Notes: a model not told the origin generated them from the sequence alone. A DNA stretch of 64,000 nucleotides from Massilia sp. BJB1822 (GCF_013369485.1 NZ_JABWEB010000008.1:1-64000); one strand, 5' to 3'; counted from the first letter of the stretch, positions 50,517 through 59,834 are shown. Program-made: numbers and translations.

Positions 50517-51077
50517 ATGCTTATTTCCTGCGCCAATCCCGAACTGCACACGCCCCGCCTCCTGCTGCGTAAATTCGCGGCCAGCGATTTCGATGCCTTC
50601 CGCGCTTATCACTGCCTGCCCGAGGTCTACCGGTTTCTATACAACGATCCGCCCGAGGGCGAGGCCATGCGCGCATGCTTTGAGACTGTGCGCACGGCGC
50701 CTTTCGCGGCCGATGGCGACAAGCTGACGCTGGCGGTGTGCCGCCGCGAGGACGGTGCCGTGGTCGGCGAGGTGCTGCTCAAGCTGGGCAGCACAGCCGC
50801 CTTGCAAGGCGAACTGGGCTATTTGTTTAACCCGGCCTTCCATGGGCAGGGGCTGGCGCTGGAGGCGGCGCGCGCCATGCTTGATTTCGGTTTTGCCGAA
50901 CTGGGCTTTCACCGCATTTTTGCCCGCCTCGACAGCTTGAATACGGCGTCGGCCCGCATTGCCGAAAAACTGGGCATGCAGCGCGAAGCGCATCTGCGCC
51001 AGAACGACCGGCATAAGGGCGTGTGGGGCGATGAATTCATCTATGCGCTGCTGCGCAGCGAATGGGATGCCAAATAA
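50517..51077 (+). CDS. GNAT-family N-acetyltransferase (RimJ/RimL-like)
   Basis: The 186-residue protein begins with LHTPRLLLRKFAASDFDAFRAYH, the opening of RimJ/RimL/YdaF-type acetyltransferases. The acetyl-CoA-binding region reads LGYLFNPAFHGQGLALEAARAMLDFGFAELGFHRIFARLDSLNTASARIAEKLGMQREAHLRQNDRHKGVWGDEFIYALLRSEW, with the Q/R-x-x-G-x-A segment as HGQGLALEA. Targets could be protein N-termini or small amines. TATACT (50505-50510) lies immediately before the start, which would make a near-leaderless transcript if used. Confidence 0.92.
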   Translation: MLISCANPELHTPRLLLRKFAASDFDAFRAYHCLPEVYRFLYNDPPEGEAMRACFETVRTAPFAADGDKLTLAVCRREDGAVVGEVLLKLGSTAALQGELGYLFNPAFHGQGLALEAARAMLDFGFAELGFHRIFARLDSLNTASARIAEKLGMQREAHLRQNDRHKGVWGDEFIYALLRSEWDAK

Positions 51078-51263
51078 AAGTCTTAGCTGGTTTTGCTATC
51101 GATTTGGCTATATGGGTTGATTTTTCTGCACGCCAACTGTTGTATCTGCCCCCGCAATCCGATTTCACGCTTGCTCTGACTGGCTGTATCTGCAGGCAAG
51201 CCGTTATACTGCACTTACAGTTTCGCGCAAGGCGGAACTAGCTATCGAAATTGGAGATGAACA

Positions 51264-52220
51264 ATGAATTCAGTTCAACAAGAAGTTGACGAACGCAGTA
51301 ACCTAACTAACTCCAACAAATTCGAGCTGCTGTTATTCCGCCTCGGCGCGGATGAGAACGGCGACCATTCCGAACTCTACGGGATCAATGTCTTCAAGAT
51401 CCGCGAGATCGTGGCCATGCCGCAGGTCACGGCGGTAGCCGGCTCGCCCTCCCACACCCTGGGCGTGGTCAATCTGCGCGGCCAGATCATCACGGTGCTG
51501 GACCTGCCAGCCATCGTGGGCGTGAAGCCGAAGACGGGCCTGAACATCATGCTGGTGACGGAATTCGCGCGCACCACGCAGGCCTTTGCCGTGGAGTCGG
51601 TCGATGAAATCGTGCGCCTGGATTGGAGCCAGGTGCTGAGCGCGGAAAACAGCAATGCCGGTGGCATGGTCACCAGTATTGCCCGCCTCGATGGCGACGT
51701 GAACGCCACCCGCCTGGCCCAGGTGCTGGACGTGGAAACCATCCTGCGCAAGATGGTGCCGACCGAGGGCAAGGATGTCGATCCCGACACCATCGGTCCG
51801 AAGCTGGGCCTGAAGCCGGGCACCTTCATCCTGGCGGCCGACGATTCCGTGGTGGCGCGCAATCTGATCGAGCGCGGCCTGGAAGCGATGGGCGCGCCGT
51901 TCGTGATGACCAAGACCGGCAAGGAAGCCTGGGAAAAGCTGCAGCACATCGCCGACGGCTGCAAGGCCGAGGGCATCGCGGTCGACGAGCGCGTGGCCCT
52001 GGTGCTGACCGACTTGGAAATGCCGGAGATGGATGGCTTCACGCTGACCCGCATGGTCAAGCAGGACCCGCGCTTCAGCAAGATTCCAGTGGTGATCCAT
52101 TCTTCGCTGTCCGGCAAGACCAACGAGGACCATGTGAAAGGCGTTGGCGCCGATGCTTACGTCGCCAAATTCGTCGCCGAGGATCTGGCCGAAACCATCC
52201 GTAAGGTGCTGCACAAATAA
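51264..52220 (+). CDS. cheV: CheV-type chemotaxis coupling protein (CheW-REC)
   Basis: The 318-residue cytoplasmic protein has an N-terminal CheW-like domain (about 20-165: ELYGINVFKIREIVAMPQVTAVAGSPSHTLGVVNLRGQIITVLDLPAIVG) that couples receptors to CheA. A receiver domain follows (about 185-315) with DDS, LVLTDLEMPEMDGF and a late Lys in YVAKF, so phosphorylation is expected. CheV is thought to aid adaptation. It is a solitary gene here, distant from any che operon, but the window does carry a chemoreceptor at 10194. Confidence 0.92.
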   Translation: MNSVQQEVDERSNLTNSNKFELLLFRLGADENGDHSELYGINVFKIREIVAMPQVTAVAGSPSHTLGVVNLRGQIITVLDLPAIVGVKPKTGLNIMLVTEFARTTQAFAVESVDEIVRLDWSQVLSAENSNAGGMVTSIARLDGDVNATRLAQVLDVETILRKMVPTEGKDVDPDTIGPKLGLKPGTFILAADDSVVARNLIERGLEAMGAPFVMTKTGKEAWEKLQHIADGCKAEGIAVDERVALVLTDLEMPEMDGFTLTRMVKQDPRFSKIPVVIHSSLSGKTNEDHVKGVGADAYVAKFVAEDLAETIRKVLHK

Positions 52221-52292
52221 ACTCTGCAAGGCCCGCGGTAACGGAAGTGGGCTATGATCGTCTCTCCTATTGCGTTTTTTATACCGGAGGAG

Positions 52293-52880
52293 ATGACCGT
52301 GGCTGCAAAGAAAATTCTGTTACTGACGGGTGATTTTGCCGAGGATTATGAAACCATGGTGCCGTTCCAGGCACTGCAGGCTGTCGGGCATACCGTGCAT
52401 GCGGTATGTCCCGGCAAAAAAGCCGGCGACAAGGTCAAGACCGCCATTCACGATTTCGAGGGCGATCAGACCTACACTGAAAAGCCGGGCCACCAATTCT
52501 CCCTGAACGCCAGTTTCGACGAGGCCGACGCCGCGCGCTACGATGCGCTGGTGATTGCCGGTGGCCGCGCGCCGGAATATCTGCGCTTGAATCCCCAAGT
52601 CATCAGCCTGATCCAGGGCTTCGTGCAGGCCAGCAAGCCGGTGGCCGCCATCTGCCACGCCGCCCAGCTGCTGGCTGCGGCCGACGTGATCCGGGGGCGC
52701 AAGATCAGCGCCTATCCCGCCTGCGCCCCGGAAGTGAAGCTGGCCGGCGCCGAATATGCCGACATTCCTATCGACGGCGCCATTACCGACGGCATCTTCG
52801 TCACCGCCCCTGCCTGGCCAGCCCATCCGCAATGGATCGCGCAATTGCTGCAAAAGCTGGGCACAGAAATCAAGCTGTGA
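52293..52880 (+). CDS. DJ-1/PfpI family protein
   Basis: This 195-residue protein starts from the ATG at 52293 with GGAGGAG upstream. The DJ-1/PfpI fold is shown by [54 protein letters not shown] and the nucleophile elbow [27 protein letters not shown], with Cys in ICHA. It belongs to the glyoxalase/deglycase/protease-like branch, often YhbO-like; the physiological substrate is uncertain. A GC hairpin (CCGCCC, 52899-52904, with GGGCGG, 52911-52916) follows without a T-tract. Confidence 0.9.
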   Translation: MTVAAKKILLLTGDFAEDYETMVPFQALQAVGHTVHAVCPGKKAGDKVKTAIHDFEGDQTYTEKPGHQFSLNASFDEADAARYDALVIAGGRAPEYLRLNPQVISLIQGFVQASKPVAAICHAAQLLAAADVIRGRKISAYPACAPEVKLAGAEYADIPIDGAITDGIFVTAPAWPAHPQWIAQLLQKLGTEIKL

Positions 52881-52945
52881 TTGGCTGATATTAGATCGCC
52901 GCCCGCGCAAGGGCGGTGGTCATTGATTATTATGGGATGGCGTCA

Positions 52946-53164
52946 ATGAAGGAATTCCGCTTCAATATCTTTGGCAACCTCATCGCCGTCAGCGGCACGC
53001 CAGGCGCCTGGCGCAGCTTCTATTTCGGTGCGGAGGGCAAGCGCCGGCCGGCCGATTTCATCGTACCGCACGACATAGCGGAGCACGAGCTGTGCGAATA
53101 CCTGGCCGACCTGTTCCACGAGGACGCCACCCCGCGCAACCATTCGGCCAAGCAGCTTTCCTGA
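52946..53164 (+). CDS. Small conserved protein, DUF7661-like
   Basis: The 72-residue protein (MKEFRFNIFGNLIAVSG...) starts at 52946, chosen for GGGATGG just upstream; an ATG at 52937 and a GTG at 52916 are in-frame alternatives. It reads as a short beta-rich domain: FGNLIAVSGTPGAWRSFYFGAEGKRRPADFIVPHDIAEHELCEYLADLFHED. This recalls small proteins grouped as DUF7661. Function is unknown. It lies convergent to the broken membrane gene 10 bp further on. Confidence 0.6.
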   Translation: MKEFRFNIFGNLIAVSGTPGAWRSFYFGAEGKRRPADFIVPHDIAEHELCEYLADLFHEDATPRNHSAKQLS

Positions 53165-53174
53165 GCAGCGGGAC

Positions 53175-53854
53175 TTAAGCTTTGTCGTTCGCTTTCGAGG
53201 CGAATACATAACCGAGCAAGCCAGTAAGCGTTGGCAGCAATAGATTTATTAATATCATTTGCGCCATGCTTTTCCAGAACTCGCGCGTCTGATTAACTGA
53301 ATCGGCATATGCTTTTTGCAGTTCTTGCTGTGCCCTGAGCAGATCCAATGCCTCGGCCGGAGTTCCTGTGCCGGAGCGCATATTCTCCAGCCTGAGAAGT
53401 AGGGTTTTGAGCAGCGATTCGTCGATTTTGCCGTTTGCAATAATGGCGCTGGCATCGGGAATGAGTTTATCCACCTCGGCTGCCCGCTCCGGGTGCTCAG
53501 TTCTGAATTTTTTCAGATTTTCAATCAGTTGCCCGGTTGCCTGTTTTGCTGGCTCTGGCGTTGCACCTTGAAGAGATTTCGCAGCAGTGAGGGCAGCTTC
53601 CAGCGATGGCGACTTGAGGATGCCAGGCTGGATGGCTTCAGTTTTTCCAGCGTTCTGGCATAGGCTGAGGACGTGATATCGATCACGCGCCATTCTTGAA
53701 CCGCAATGGCAAACAGCAAGATTACCAGGACTGTGGCCAGAATCAGTAGAACCCATTGCGTCAGCTTGACTCCTGCAGCTGATAAGGGAGCCAGTTTGCC
53801 ATCAGGCACAGTAGGTGGATTAACTGGTTGAGCGGTCGCCAGATCAAGGGGCAT
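53175..53854 (-). pseudogene. Two-TM coiled-coil protein gene broken by a one-base homopolymer indel
   Basis: Two overlapping frames complete one another. Frame one (53854 inward) gives MPLDLATAQPVNPPTVPDGK and a TM helix (TQWVLLILATVLVILLFAIAV) up to SAYARTLEK. Frame two continues TEAIQPGILKSPSLEAALTAAKSLQG... through helical residues to a second TM helix near the C-terminus (MAQMILINLLLPTLTGLLGYVFASK). They join if the A5 run on the minus strand (T5 at 53642-53646) had six bases, giving about 227 residues. Either the gene is a recent pseudogene or the base is a sequencing error. No known domain was recognised. The RHH-like gene lies 48 bp upstream on the same strand. Confidence 0.7.
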
Positions 53855-53902
53855 GTGAACTCACTGAAAGAACCAGCCTCATTCAGAGTTAATTCAACAA
53901 GA

Positions 53903-54169
53903 TTACTCCACAGACGCTGTCTTGGCTGTTGCGTTTTTGGCTTGCTGAGCGGCCGTTTTTCTTTCGACCTGCTGCAAAGACGCCATGACCAGCCGATGCA
54001 CGTCCTGCCCAGCCTGGTTTGAGCTCAGCACGACCCGTCCCGCTGCAATTTCACCGACTATCCAGCTGAAGACCGAAATGCCGTCGCGGGCAATTTCGGT
54101 CGGCTTGGAACCAGTCTGCTTGACCAGATTGCCGATGAAGTCGTCGTCAATATTCAGCCTGATTTCCAT
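53903..54169 (-). CDS. Small ribbon-helix-helix-like protein
   Basis: The 88-residue protein starts from the ATG at 54169 with GGGAGC upstream. The N-terminal half, MEIRLNIDDDFIGNLVKQTGSKPTEIARDGISVFSWIVGEI, has the beta-strand/two-helix spacing of RHH (MetJ/Arc-type) proteins. The C-terminal part (SLQQVERKTAAQQAKNATAKTASVE) is Lys/Ala-rich and probably disordered. A DNA-binding or antitoxin-like role is possible; no toxin is recognised beside it. Gene order suggests co-transcription with the downstream two-TM gene. Confidence 0.55.
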   Translation of the reverse strand: MEIRLNIDDDFIGNLVKQTGSKPTEIARDGISVFSWIVGEIAAGRVVLSSNQAGQDVHRLVMASLQQVERKTAAQQAKNATAKTASVE

Positions 54170-54238
54170 AATTGCTCCCAAAAAGCGCCGGACTTACACC
54201 GTAAATTATCATCTGAACATGGCGAGATCAAGCTTCGC

Positions 54239-55081
54239 TCAGGACTGCAGATTGCGGGCATGGAAGCGCAAATGGTCTTCCATGAAGGTGGCGATGAAGT
54301 AGTAGCCGTGGTCGTAGCCGGCGTGGCGGCGCAGGGTGAGCGGCTGCTTGGCCTGGGTGCAGGCGGCTTCGAAGGCTTCCGGATGCAGCTGCTCGGCGAG
54401 GAATTTGTCGTCCAGGCCTTGGTCGATCAGAATGCCTTGGGGGAAGGGCGTCTGCAGACCCGACATCAGGATGCTGGCGTCGTGCTGCTGCCAGGCGTTT
54501 TCTTCGCTGCCCAGATAGCCGCTGAAGGCTTTGCGGCCCCAGGGGCAGCGCGTGGGCGCGGCAATCGGCGCGAAGGCGGAGACGGAGCGGAACACGTCGG
54601 GACGCTTCAGCGCCAGGGTCAGGGCGCCGTGGCCGCCCATTGAGTGGCCGAAGATGCCAATGCGGGCCGGATCGAGCGGCAGCTCGGCCGCGAGCAGCTC
54701 GCGCAGCTCGTGGATATAGCTTTCCATGCGGTAGTGCATGGCCCATGGCTCTTGCGTGGCATCGAGATAGAAGCCGGCGCCGACGCCGAAGTCCCAGGAT
54801 TCGTTGTCGCCGGGCAGATTGGCGCCGCGCGGGCTGGTGTCGGGCGCGATCAGGATCAGGCCCAGCTCGGCCGCCAGACGCTGGGCGCCACCCTTGATCA
54901 TAAATGTTTCTTCAGTGCAGGTCAGGCCGGCCAGGTAGAAGAGGGCGGGCAGGCGTGCATCCATGGCTTGCGCCGGGATGAAGACGGAAAAACGCATCGG
55001 CAGGCCAATCGTGCGCGCATCGTGCTGATAAAAACGCTGAACGCCGCCGAAACAGGCGTGTTCGCTGATAAGCTGGAGCAT
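54239..55081 (-). CDS. fghA: S-formylglutathione hydrolase
   Basis: This 280-residue esterase-D-type enzyme hydrolyses S-formylglutathione to formate and glutathione in formaldehyde detoxification. The start at 55081 has AAGGGA upstream. Marks are YLAGLTCTEETFMIKGGAQRLAAELG, PDTSPRG, the nucleophile S147 in FGHSMGGHGAL, and C-terminal LIDQGLDDKFL (Asp) with HAGYDHGYYFIATFMEDHL (His). The glutathione-dependent formaldehyde dehydrogenase gene usually beside it (adhC) is not in this window. It is divergent from the antiporter gene. Confidence 0.95.
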   Translation of the reverse strand: MLQLISEHACFGGVQRFYQHDARTIGLPMRFSVFIPAQAMDARLPALFYLAGLTCTEETFMIKGGAQRLAAELGLILIAPDTSPRGANLPGDNESWDFGVGAGFYLDATQEPWAMHYRMESYIHELRELLAAELPLDPARIGIFGHSMGGHGALTLALKRPDVFRSVSAFAPIAAPTRCPWGRKAFSGYLGSEENAWQQHDASILMSGLQTPFPQGILIDQGLDDKFLAEQLHPEAFEAACTQAKQPLTLRRHAGYDHGYYFIATFMEDHLRFHARNLQS

Positions 55082-55239
55082 GGGTGTCCCTTCGTTCTGA
55101 AGCAGCCATTGTACCTGCCGCCGGGACGCGGCGTGCAGTGCCTCCGCACGGGCCAAACTCTGCGGTGCGCCAGCGTCGCGGACATTGCAATACAGTCATT
55201 ATTGAATTGTGTGCAGCTTGCATCATTGGGGATAATCAA

Positions 55240-55259
55240 TTACATTTGCGCCAATGTAA
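55240..55259. promoter_or_regulatory. 20-bp palindrome before the CPA2 antiporter gene
   Basis: TTACATT (55240-55246) and AATGTAA (55253-55259) are perfect inverted repeats with a 6-bp spacer, 48 bp before the antiporter start and about 160 bp from the divergent fghA start. The size and symmetry suit a MarR- or TetR-type operator; the MarR gene at 58611-59135 is a nearby candidate, by inference only. Confidence 0.45.
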
Positions 55260-55306
55260 GTCGCCGATCCTGCCCGGCGCGAAGCAATCAACAATAGGAG
55301 GAAACC

Positions 55307-56512
55307 ATGCCAGACTTCCTGGTAACGCTGGACTTGCAGGCCATCTCGGCCGAATTAGCCTGGCCCGTCGCAATCGCCTTGGCCTGGCTGGCCGGGGAAC
55401 TCATCCACCGCTGGACCACCTTGCCGCGTATCAGCGTGTATGGCCTGGTGGGCTTTTCCGTCGCCCAGGCTTTTCCCGAGCTGTTCGCCACCGAGAGCGG
55501 CAGTCCGGTCACTTTCCTGGCCAATGTGGCCTTCGGCCTGATTCTGTTTGAGCTGGGCTACCGCGTGAATCTGCGCTGGCTGCGCGTCAATCCCTGGATC
55601 GCGGTCAGCGGCCTGATGGAATCGGCGCTGACCTTTGCCGTCGTGTATCAACTGGCCCATATGAGCGGCGTGCCGCCGCTGACGGCGCTGCTGCTGGCTT
55701 CGCTCGGCATGTCGACCTCGCCGGCCGGCGTGCTGCGCATCATCAACGAGCAGAAAAGCTCGGGTCAGGTCACGGAGCGCCTGCTGCATCTGGTGGCGAT
55801 CAATAGCGTGCTGGCCGTGTTCGTGTTCAAGGTCATTGTCGGCGTCTGGGTTTTCGACACCTCGGGCAGCCTGCCGCAAGCGATCTCGCACAGCCTGATC
55901 GAGCTGGTGGCGTCGGCCGCGCTGGGCGCCATCTTCGGCTTCGTCGTGCCGGCCGTGCTGCGCAAGCTTGGCACGCTGGCGCTGGACGGCACGGTGGCCT
56001 TCGCGCTGGGCGTCATCATGCTGGTGGCGCTGACGCATGCGTCGCAGTTGTCGCCGGTGCTGGCCACGCTGACCTTCGGCCTGATGGCGCGCCACCGTCG
56101 CGTGACCTTCGCCCGCACCGAGCGCAATTTCGGCGCCATCGGCGAGCTGCTGACGGTGCTGCTGTTCGTGTTCGCCGTGTCCACGCTGGAGTGGGAGCGC
56201 GTGATGGCGGGAGCCACCCTGGCCCTGGCCTTGCTGACGGCGCGCTTCCTGGCGAAAGCAGCGGTGGTGGCAGCCTTCTCCCATGTGGGCGGCACGTCCT
56301 GGCGCAAGGGCGCCTTGACCGGCATCGCGCTGTCGCCGATGTCGGTGTTCGTGGTGCTGGTGCTGGAGCAGACCAAGAGCATGGGCATCGTGCTGGTCGA
56401 CGAGCTGGCGGCGCTGGCGGGCATGACCCTGTTCATGGAAGTGATTGGCCCCATCATCACGCAGCGCGCCCTGATCTGGGCCAATGAAACCACGCGCAAG
56501 GAGGAACACTGA
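55307..56512 (+). CDS. CPA2-family cation:proton antiporter
   Basis: This 401-residue membrane protein with about 12-13 TM helices has AGGAGG before the ATG. Family marks are [69 protein letters not shown] and a late [25 protein letters not shown]. It has the membrane part of Kef/NhaP2-like transporters but no RCK/TrkA-N regulatory domain. It likely exchanges K+ or Na+ for H+. YbdK follows immediately (1 bp gap, TGATATG), so they form an operon. Confidence 0.88.
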   Translation: MPDFLVTLDLQAISAELAWPVAIALAWLAGELIHRWTTLPRISVYGLVGFSVAQAFPELFATESGSPVTFLANVAFGLILFELGYRVNLRWLRVNPWIAVSGLMESALTFAVVYQLAHMSGVPPLTALLLASLGMSTSPAGVLRIINEQKSSGQVTERLLHLVAINSVLAVFVFKVIVGVWVFDTSGSLPQAISHSLIELVASAALGAIFGFVVPAVLRKLGTLALDGTVAFALGVIMLVALTHASQLSPVLATLTFGLMARHRRVTFARTERNFGAIGELLTVLLFVFAVSTLEWERVMAGATLALALLTARFLAKAAVVAAFSHVGGTSWRKGALTGIALSPMSVFVVLVLEQTKSMGIVLVDELAALAGMTLFMEVIGPIITQRALIWANETTRKEEH

Positions 56513-56513
56513 T

Positions 56514-57629
56514 ATGGCGCTCGAAGCATTCAAAGCATCCGAACCCCTGACCATGGGGGTGGAGCTGGAGCTGCAACTGGTCAGTTTTTCCGACTTCGAC
56601 CTGACCGCTTCCAGCCCCGACTTGCTGCATCTCCTGAGCCGCAAGCCTTTCCCCGGCAATGTGACGCCGGAGATCACTGAGAGCATGATCGAGATTAACT
56701 CGGACGTGCATACCCGCCACGCCGAACTGCTGGCGCAGCTGCAACTGATCCGCGATACGCTGGTGACGGCAGGCGAAACGCTGAACATCGGCATCTGCGG
56801 CGGCGGCACCCACCCGTTCCAGAAGTGGTCGGAGCGGCGCATCTTCGCCAAGCCGCGCTTCAAGGAAGTGTCGGCCCTGTATGGCTATCTGGCCAAGCAG
56901 TTCACCATCTTCGGCCAGCACGTGCACATCGGCTGCGCTTCGGGCGACGATGCGCTCTACCTGCTGCATGCGCTGAGCCGCTACGTGCCGCACTTCATCG
57001 CGCTGTCGGCGTCCTCGCCCTTCGTGCAGGGCGGCGATACGCTGTTCAATTCGGCCCGCCTGAATTCGGTGTTCGCCTTCCCCATGAGCGGCCGCGCGCC
57101 CTTCGTCCTGAGCTGGGACGAGTTCGAGCACAGCTTCTTCTCGAAGATGGAGCACACGGGCGTCATCAAGAGCATGAAGGACTTTTACTGGGACATCCGT
57201 CCCAAGCCGGAATTCGGCACCATCGAGCTGCGTGTCTGCGATACGCCGCTGACGGTGGAGCGGGCGGCGGCGCTGGCCTGCTATTTGCAGGCGCTGTGCG
57301 CCTATCTGCTGGAACGCAAGGAAGCGCCGCCGGCGGAAGACGATTACCTGGTGTATAACTACAACCGCTTCCAGGCTTGCCGTTTCGGCCTCGATGGCAC
57401 TGTCGTGCATCCGAAAACGTATGAGAGCCTGTCGCTGCGCGAGGATATCCTGACCACCTTGCGCCGCATGGACCCGTATGCCGAGAAGCTGGGCGGCCTA
57501 CCTGCGCTGAACCATCTGATGCAGGTCACGCATATGGGCAGCGACGCCCAGTATCTGCGCGACCAGTTCAGCGCCAGCGGCAGCGTGGAAGGCGTAGTGG
57601 ATGCGGCGGTGGCGCGCTTCCGCGGCTAG
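56514..57629 (+). CDS. YbdK-type carboxylate-amine ligase (glutamate-cysteine ligase 2 family)
   Basis: The 371-residue protein starts at 56514, 1 bp after the antiporter stop. Family marks are [22 protein letters not shown], the ATP/metal site [33 protein letters not shown], and [28 protein letters not shown], then [28 protein letters not shown]. YbdK makes gamma-glutamyl amides, with weak glutamate-cysteine ligase activity in E. coli; its real substrate is debated. The operon with a cation/proton antiporter suggests a link between thiol or gamma-glutamyl compounds and ion efflux, as in Kef systems. Confidence 0.93.
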   Translation: MALEAFKASEPLTMGVELELQLVSFSDFDLTASSPDLLHLLSRKPFPGNVTPEITESMIEINSDVHTRHAELLAQLQLIRDTLVTAGETLNIGICGGGTHPFQKWSERRIFAKPRFKEVSALYGYLAKQFTIFGQHVHIGCASGDDALYLLHALSRYVPHFIALSASSPFVQGGDTLFNSARLNSVFAFPMSGRAPFVLSWDEFEHSFFSKMEHTGVIKSMKDFYWDIRPKPEFGTIELRVCDTPLTVERAAALACYLQALCAYLLERKEAPPAEDDYLVYNYNRFQACRFGLDGTVVHPKTYESLSLREDILTTLRRMDPYAEKLGGLPALNHLMQVTHMGSDAQYLRDQFSASGSVEGVVDAAVARFRG

Positions 57630-57639
57630 CGAGGGCTGG

Positions 57640-58614
57640 TCAGAAGCGCGTCTCGCGCGCCACGCGCAGGAAGTTGTCGAGGATGGCGGTGCAGTCCAGC
57701 AGCTCCTGCCCGCCGGCGCGGTGGAATTCGGGGTGCCATTGCAAGCCCATGACGAAGGGCGCCTTGCGGTAGCGGATCGCTTCGATCATGCCGTCGGGAT
57801 GGGACAGCGCTTCCACCGCCATATCGCGTCCCAGCGTCTTGACTGCCTGGTGGTGGATGGAGTTCACCAGCCCACGCTCCTGTCCCCGGAACATCTGCGC
57901 CAGGGAAGAGCCTTCGGGGAAGGTGATTTCATGGCGGTGGCGGTCGTAATCGTCGTGCACGTGGGCCAGCGCGGCCGGCACGTCGGTGGCGATGTCCTGA
58001 TACAGACTGCCGCCAAAGGCCACGTTCAATAATTGGCAGCCGCGGCAGATGCCCAGCACCGGCTTTCCCGCCTCCACGAATTCGTGCAGCAGTTCCAGCT
58101 CGTACATATCGCGCGCGCGGTCGCCGCCCCATTCGGGCCGGGTCGGCGCTTCGGCATAGCTTTGCGGCGAAACGTCGGCGCCGCCCTGCAGCACCAGGCC
58201 ATCCAGATGGCGGGCGTAATCGCGCAGGCGGATATTGCTGGGGTGGAGCAGGCCGTCGGTATTCACGGTCGGAATCATGAACACCAGCACGTCGCGCGAC
58301 ATGACCCACTGCGCGATCGACTCTTCCAGGTATTGCAGGTTCTTGCTGCGCAGGCCTTTCGCCCCGGCCTCGGGATGGAAGATGCGCGCCGAGATGCCGA
58401 TGCGCAGCGGGCGCTGCATGACGTGGCGGGTGGCGGCGGCTGCGATGCGGCGGTAGCGCGCCATGATGACGCGGCCCCACAAGGTGAAGACGGTGTCGCC
58501 GGGATCGAGATAGCGCGGCGCGTCGTCCTTGCGGCGTTTGCGCTGCTGGTCGTCGCCGCGCCGGTCATTGGCGCGGCGTTCGTGTTTTCTGCTCTCGCTA
58601 TCGTCTGTGCTCAT
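57640..58614 (-). CDS. Gamma-glutamyl-gamma-aminobutyrate hydrolase family protein (PuuD-like)
   Basis: This 324-residue class-I glutamine amidotransferase-like hydrolase has the nucleophile in VLGICRGCQLLNVAFGGSLYQDI (Cys) and His/Glu near the C-terminus in FVMGLQWHPEFH. A roughly 70-residue basic leader (KHERRANDRRGDDQQRKRRKDD) precedes the catalytic fold and is longer than in E. coli PuuD. The expected reaction is hydrolysis of gamma-glutamyl amides. It overlaps the upstream marR-like gene by 4 bp and is convergent with ybdK, so gamma-glutamyl synthesis and breakdown genes meet here. Confidence 0.9.
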   Translation of the reverse strand: MSTDDSESRKHERRANDRRGDDQQRKRRKDDAPRYLDPGDTVFTLWGRVIMARYRRIAAAATRHVMQRPLRIGISARIFHPEAGAKGLRSKNLQYLEESIAQWVMSRDVLVFMIPTVNTDGLLHPSNIRLRDYARHLDGLVLQGGADVSPQSYAEAPTRPEWGGDRARDMYELELLHEFVEAGKPVLGICRGCQLLNVAFGGSLYQDIATDVPAALAHVHDDYDRHRHEITFPEGSSLAQMFRGQERGLVNSIHHQAVKTLGRDMAVEALSHPDGMIEAIRYRKAPFVMGLQWHPEFHRAGGQELLDCTAILDNFLRVARETRF

Positions 58615-59135
58615 CCACTTTCCTGCATGGTGAAGGGCAGGGGCTGCAGCCCGAAGCCTTCATCCAGCACTTCGATACTGCCCAGCAGCCCTTGCAAGCC
58701 GCTGTTCAAGCTGGCCAGATGCCCGGGTTCGAGCTTGGCCAGCGCTTCCGGCAGCAGGCCGCGCGCCGGTTTCGGCGCCGCCTCCAGCACCGCGCGGCCC
58801 TGTTCGGATAAGGAGAGTTTTACCACACGCTGGTCTTGCTGGTCGCGCGTTTTGACGATATGCCCTTTGCGCACCAGGCTTTCCAGCAGATTGCTGGTGG
58901 TGGCTTGCTGGATCGCCAGGCGGGCCGTGATCTGGCCCACGCGCAGGTCGGGCGTTTCGGCCAGCTCCTGCATGATCCACAACTGGGCGCCATTGACCCC
59001 GCATTGTTTTTCTATCCACAGCGAATGCCGCTGTGCTGCGCGAATAATGATGCGCAGTTTTTGCAGCACCTCCAGATCCGGGCTGGCTGCCTCGGTTGCC
59101 GTTGCGCTGCGCTTGCTCTTACCACCCATCTGCAT
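58611..59135 (-). CDS. MarR-family transcriptional regulator
   Basis: The 174-residue protein has a helical N-terminus (LEVLQKLRIIIRAAQRHSLWIEKQCGVNGAQLWIMQELAETPDLRVGQITARLAIQQATTSNLLESLVRKGHIVKTRDQQDQRVVKLSLSEQGRAVL), which contains the winged helix with the typical DQRDxR-like wing. C-terminal dimer helices follow. It overlaps the puuD-like gene (ATGA), so it probably controls that gene and perhaps neighbouring ligase/antiporter genes. Its ligand is unknown; MarR proteins commonly sense phenolics or oxidants. Cys is sparse. Confidence 0.93.
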   Translation of the reverse strand: MQMGGKSKRSATATEAASPDLEVLQKLRIIIRAAQRHSLWIEKQCGVNGAQLWIMQELAETPDLRVGQITARLAIQQATTSNLLESLVRKGHIVKTRDQQDQRVVKLSLSEQGRAVLEAAPKPARGLLPEALAKLEPGHLASLNSGLQGLLGSIEVLDEGFGLQPLPFTMQESG

Positions 59136-59195
59136 GTCTCCAATCTGATAGGTTCATCAACGCGTCACGGCAAGGTTTGGTTTACCTGTTGAGCA

Positions 59196-59834
59196 TTATT
59201 GGCTGCGCAAGATGGCGATCACCTCCTCTTCGCTGACCTGGGGAAAGTCGTCATAGTGGCGGCTGACGGCGAGAAAATGCATGGGCGCGGCCAGGCACAC
59301 CACCTCGTCGGCCAGGGGCGCGATCAGTTCGATGGCGTCGGACGCGGCCACCGGCACGGCGGCGATCAGGCGCGCGGGCTGGCGCGCGCGCATGGCACGC
59401 AGGGCGGCGGCCATGGTGGAGCCGGTGGCCAGGCCGTCGTCGACCACGATGACGAGGCGGCCGGCCGGATCGACTGAGCGGCGCGAGGCGCCATAGCTGG
59501 CGCGGCGGCGCTGCATCAGTTCCAGCTGTTCGCGCGTTTGCAGCTCGACCCACTCCATGCTGGTGCGGGTGCGATGGAAGTAGGGGGCCAGTTCGCGCTT
59601 GCCATGCTCATCCACGGCGCCCACGGCCAGCTCGGGATCGATGGCGGAAGGAATTTTGCGCACCAGCACCACGTCCAGTTCGCCGTCCAGCGCATCGGCG
59701 ATGATCTTGCCCATGGGAACGGCGCCGCGCGGAATGGCCAGCACCAGCGGCTGCCGGCCGCGCAGGAGCGACAGGCGCTCGGCCAGCAGGCGGGCGGCGT
59801 GGTTCCGGTCGGAAAAAGGGAGTTCGAAAGTCAT
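59196..59834 (-). CDS. Phosphoribosyltransferase family protein
   Basis: The 212-residue type I PRTase fold has the 13-residue PRPP motif visible as RLVIVVDDGLATGSTMAAALRAM and an upstream hood region (VLVRKIPSAIDPELAVGAVDEHG). The N-terminus, FSDRNHAARLLAERL, and the charged P-loop neighbour IPRGAVPMGKIIADAL resemble the large group of small PRTases annotated from DeoR/Com-type contexts rather than a defined purine enzyme. Substrate unknown. It stands alone on the minus strand. Confidence 0.9.
   Translation of the reverse strand: MTFELPFSDRNHAARLLAERLSLLRGRQPLVLAIPRGAVPMGKIIADALDGELDVVLVRKIPSAIDPELAVGAVDEHGKRELAPYFHRTRTSMEWVELQTREQLELMQRRRASYGASRRSVDPAGRLVIVVDDGLATGSTMAAALRAMRARQPARLIAAVPVAASDAIELIAPLADEVVCLAAPMHFLAVSRHYDDFPQVSEEEVIAILRSQ

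Noticed and set aside
50366..50727. Open frame running through tRNA-Gly into the acetyltransferase gene
   Set aside because: It crosses a clear tRNA and terminator and is out of frame with the GNAT protein.
51078..51263. Flagellar sigma-28 promoter before cheV
   Set aside because: The best candidate matches the -35 partly but only 3 of 8 bases of the -10 consensus.
53640..53650. Programmed -1 ribosomal frameshift in the broken two-TM gene
   Set aside because: The A5 run does not form an X XXY YYZ heptamer in the incoming frame and no downstream pseudoknot was evident. A one-base indel is simpler.
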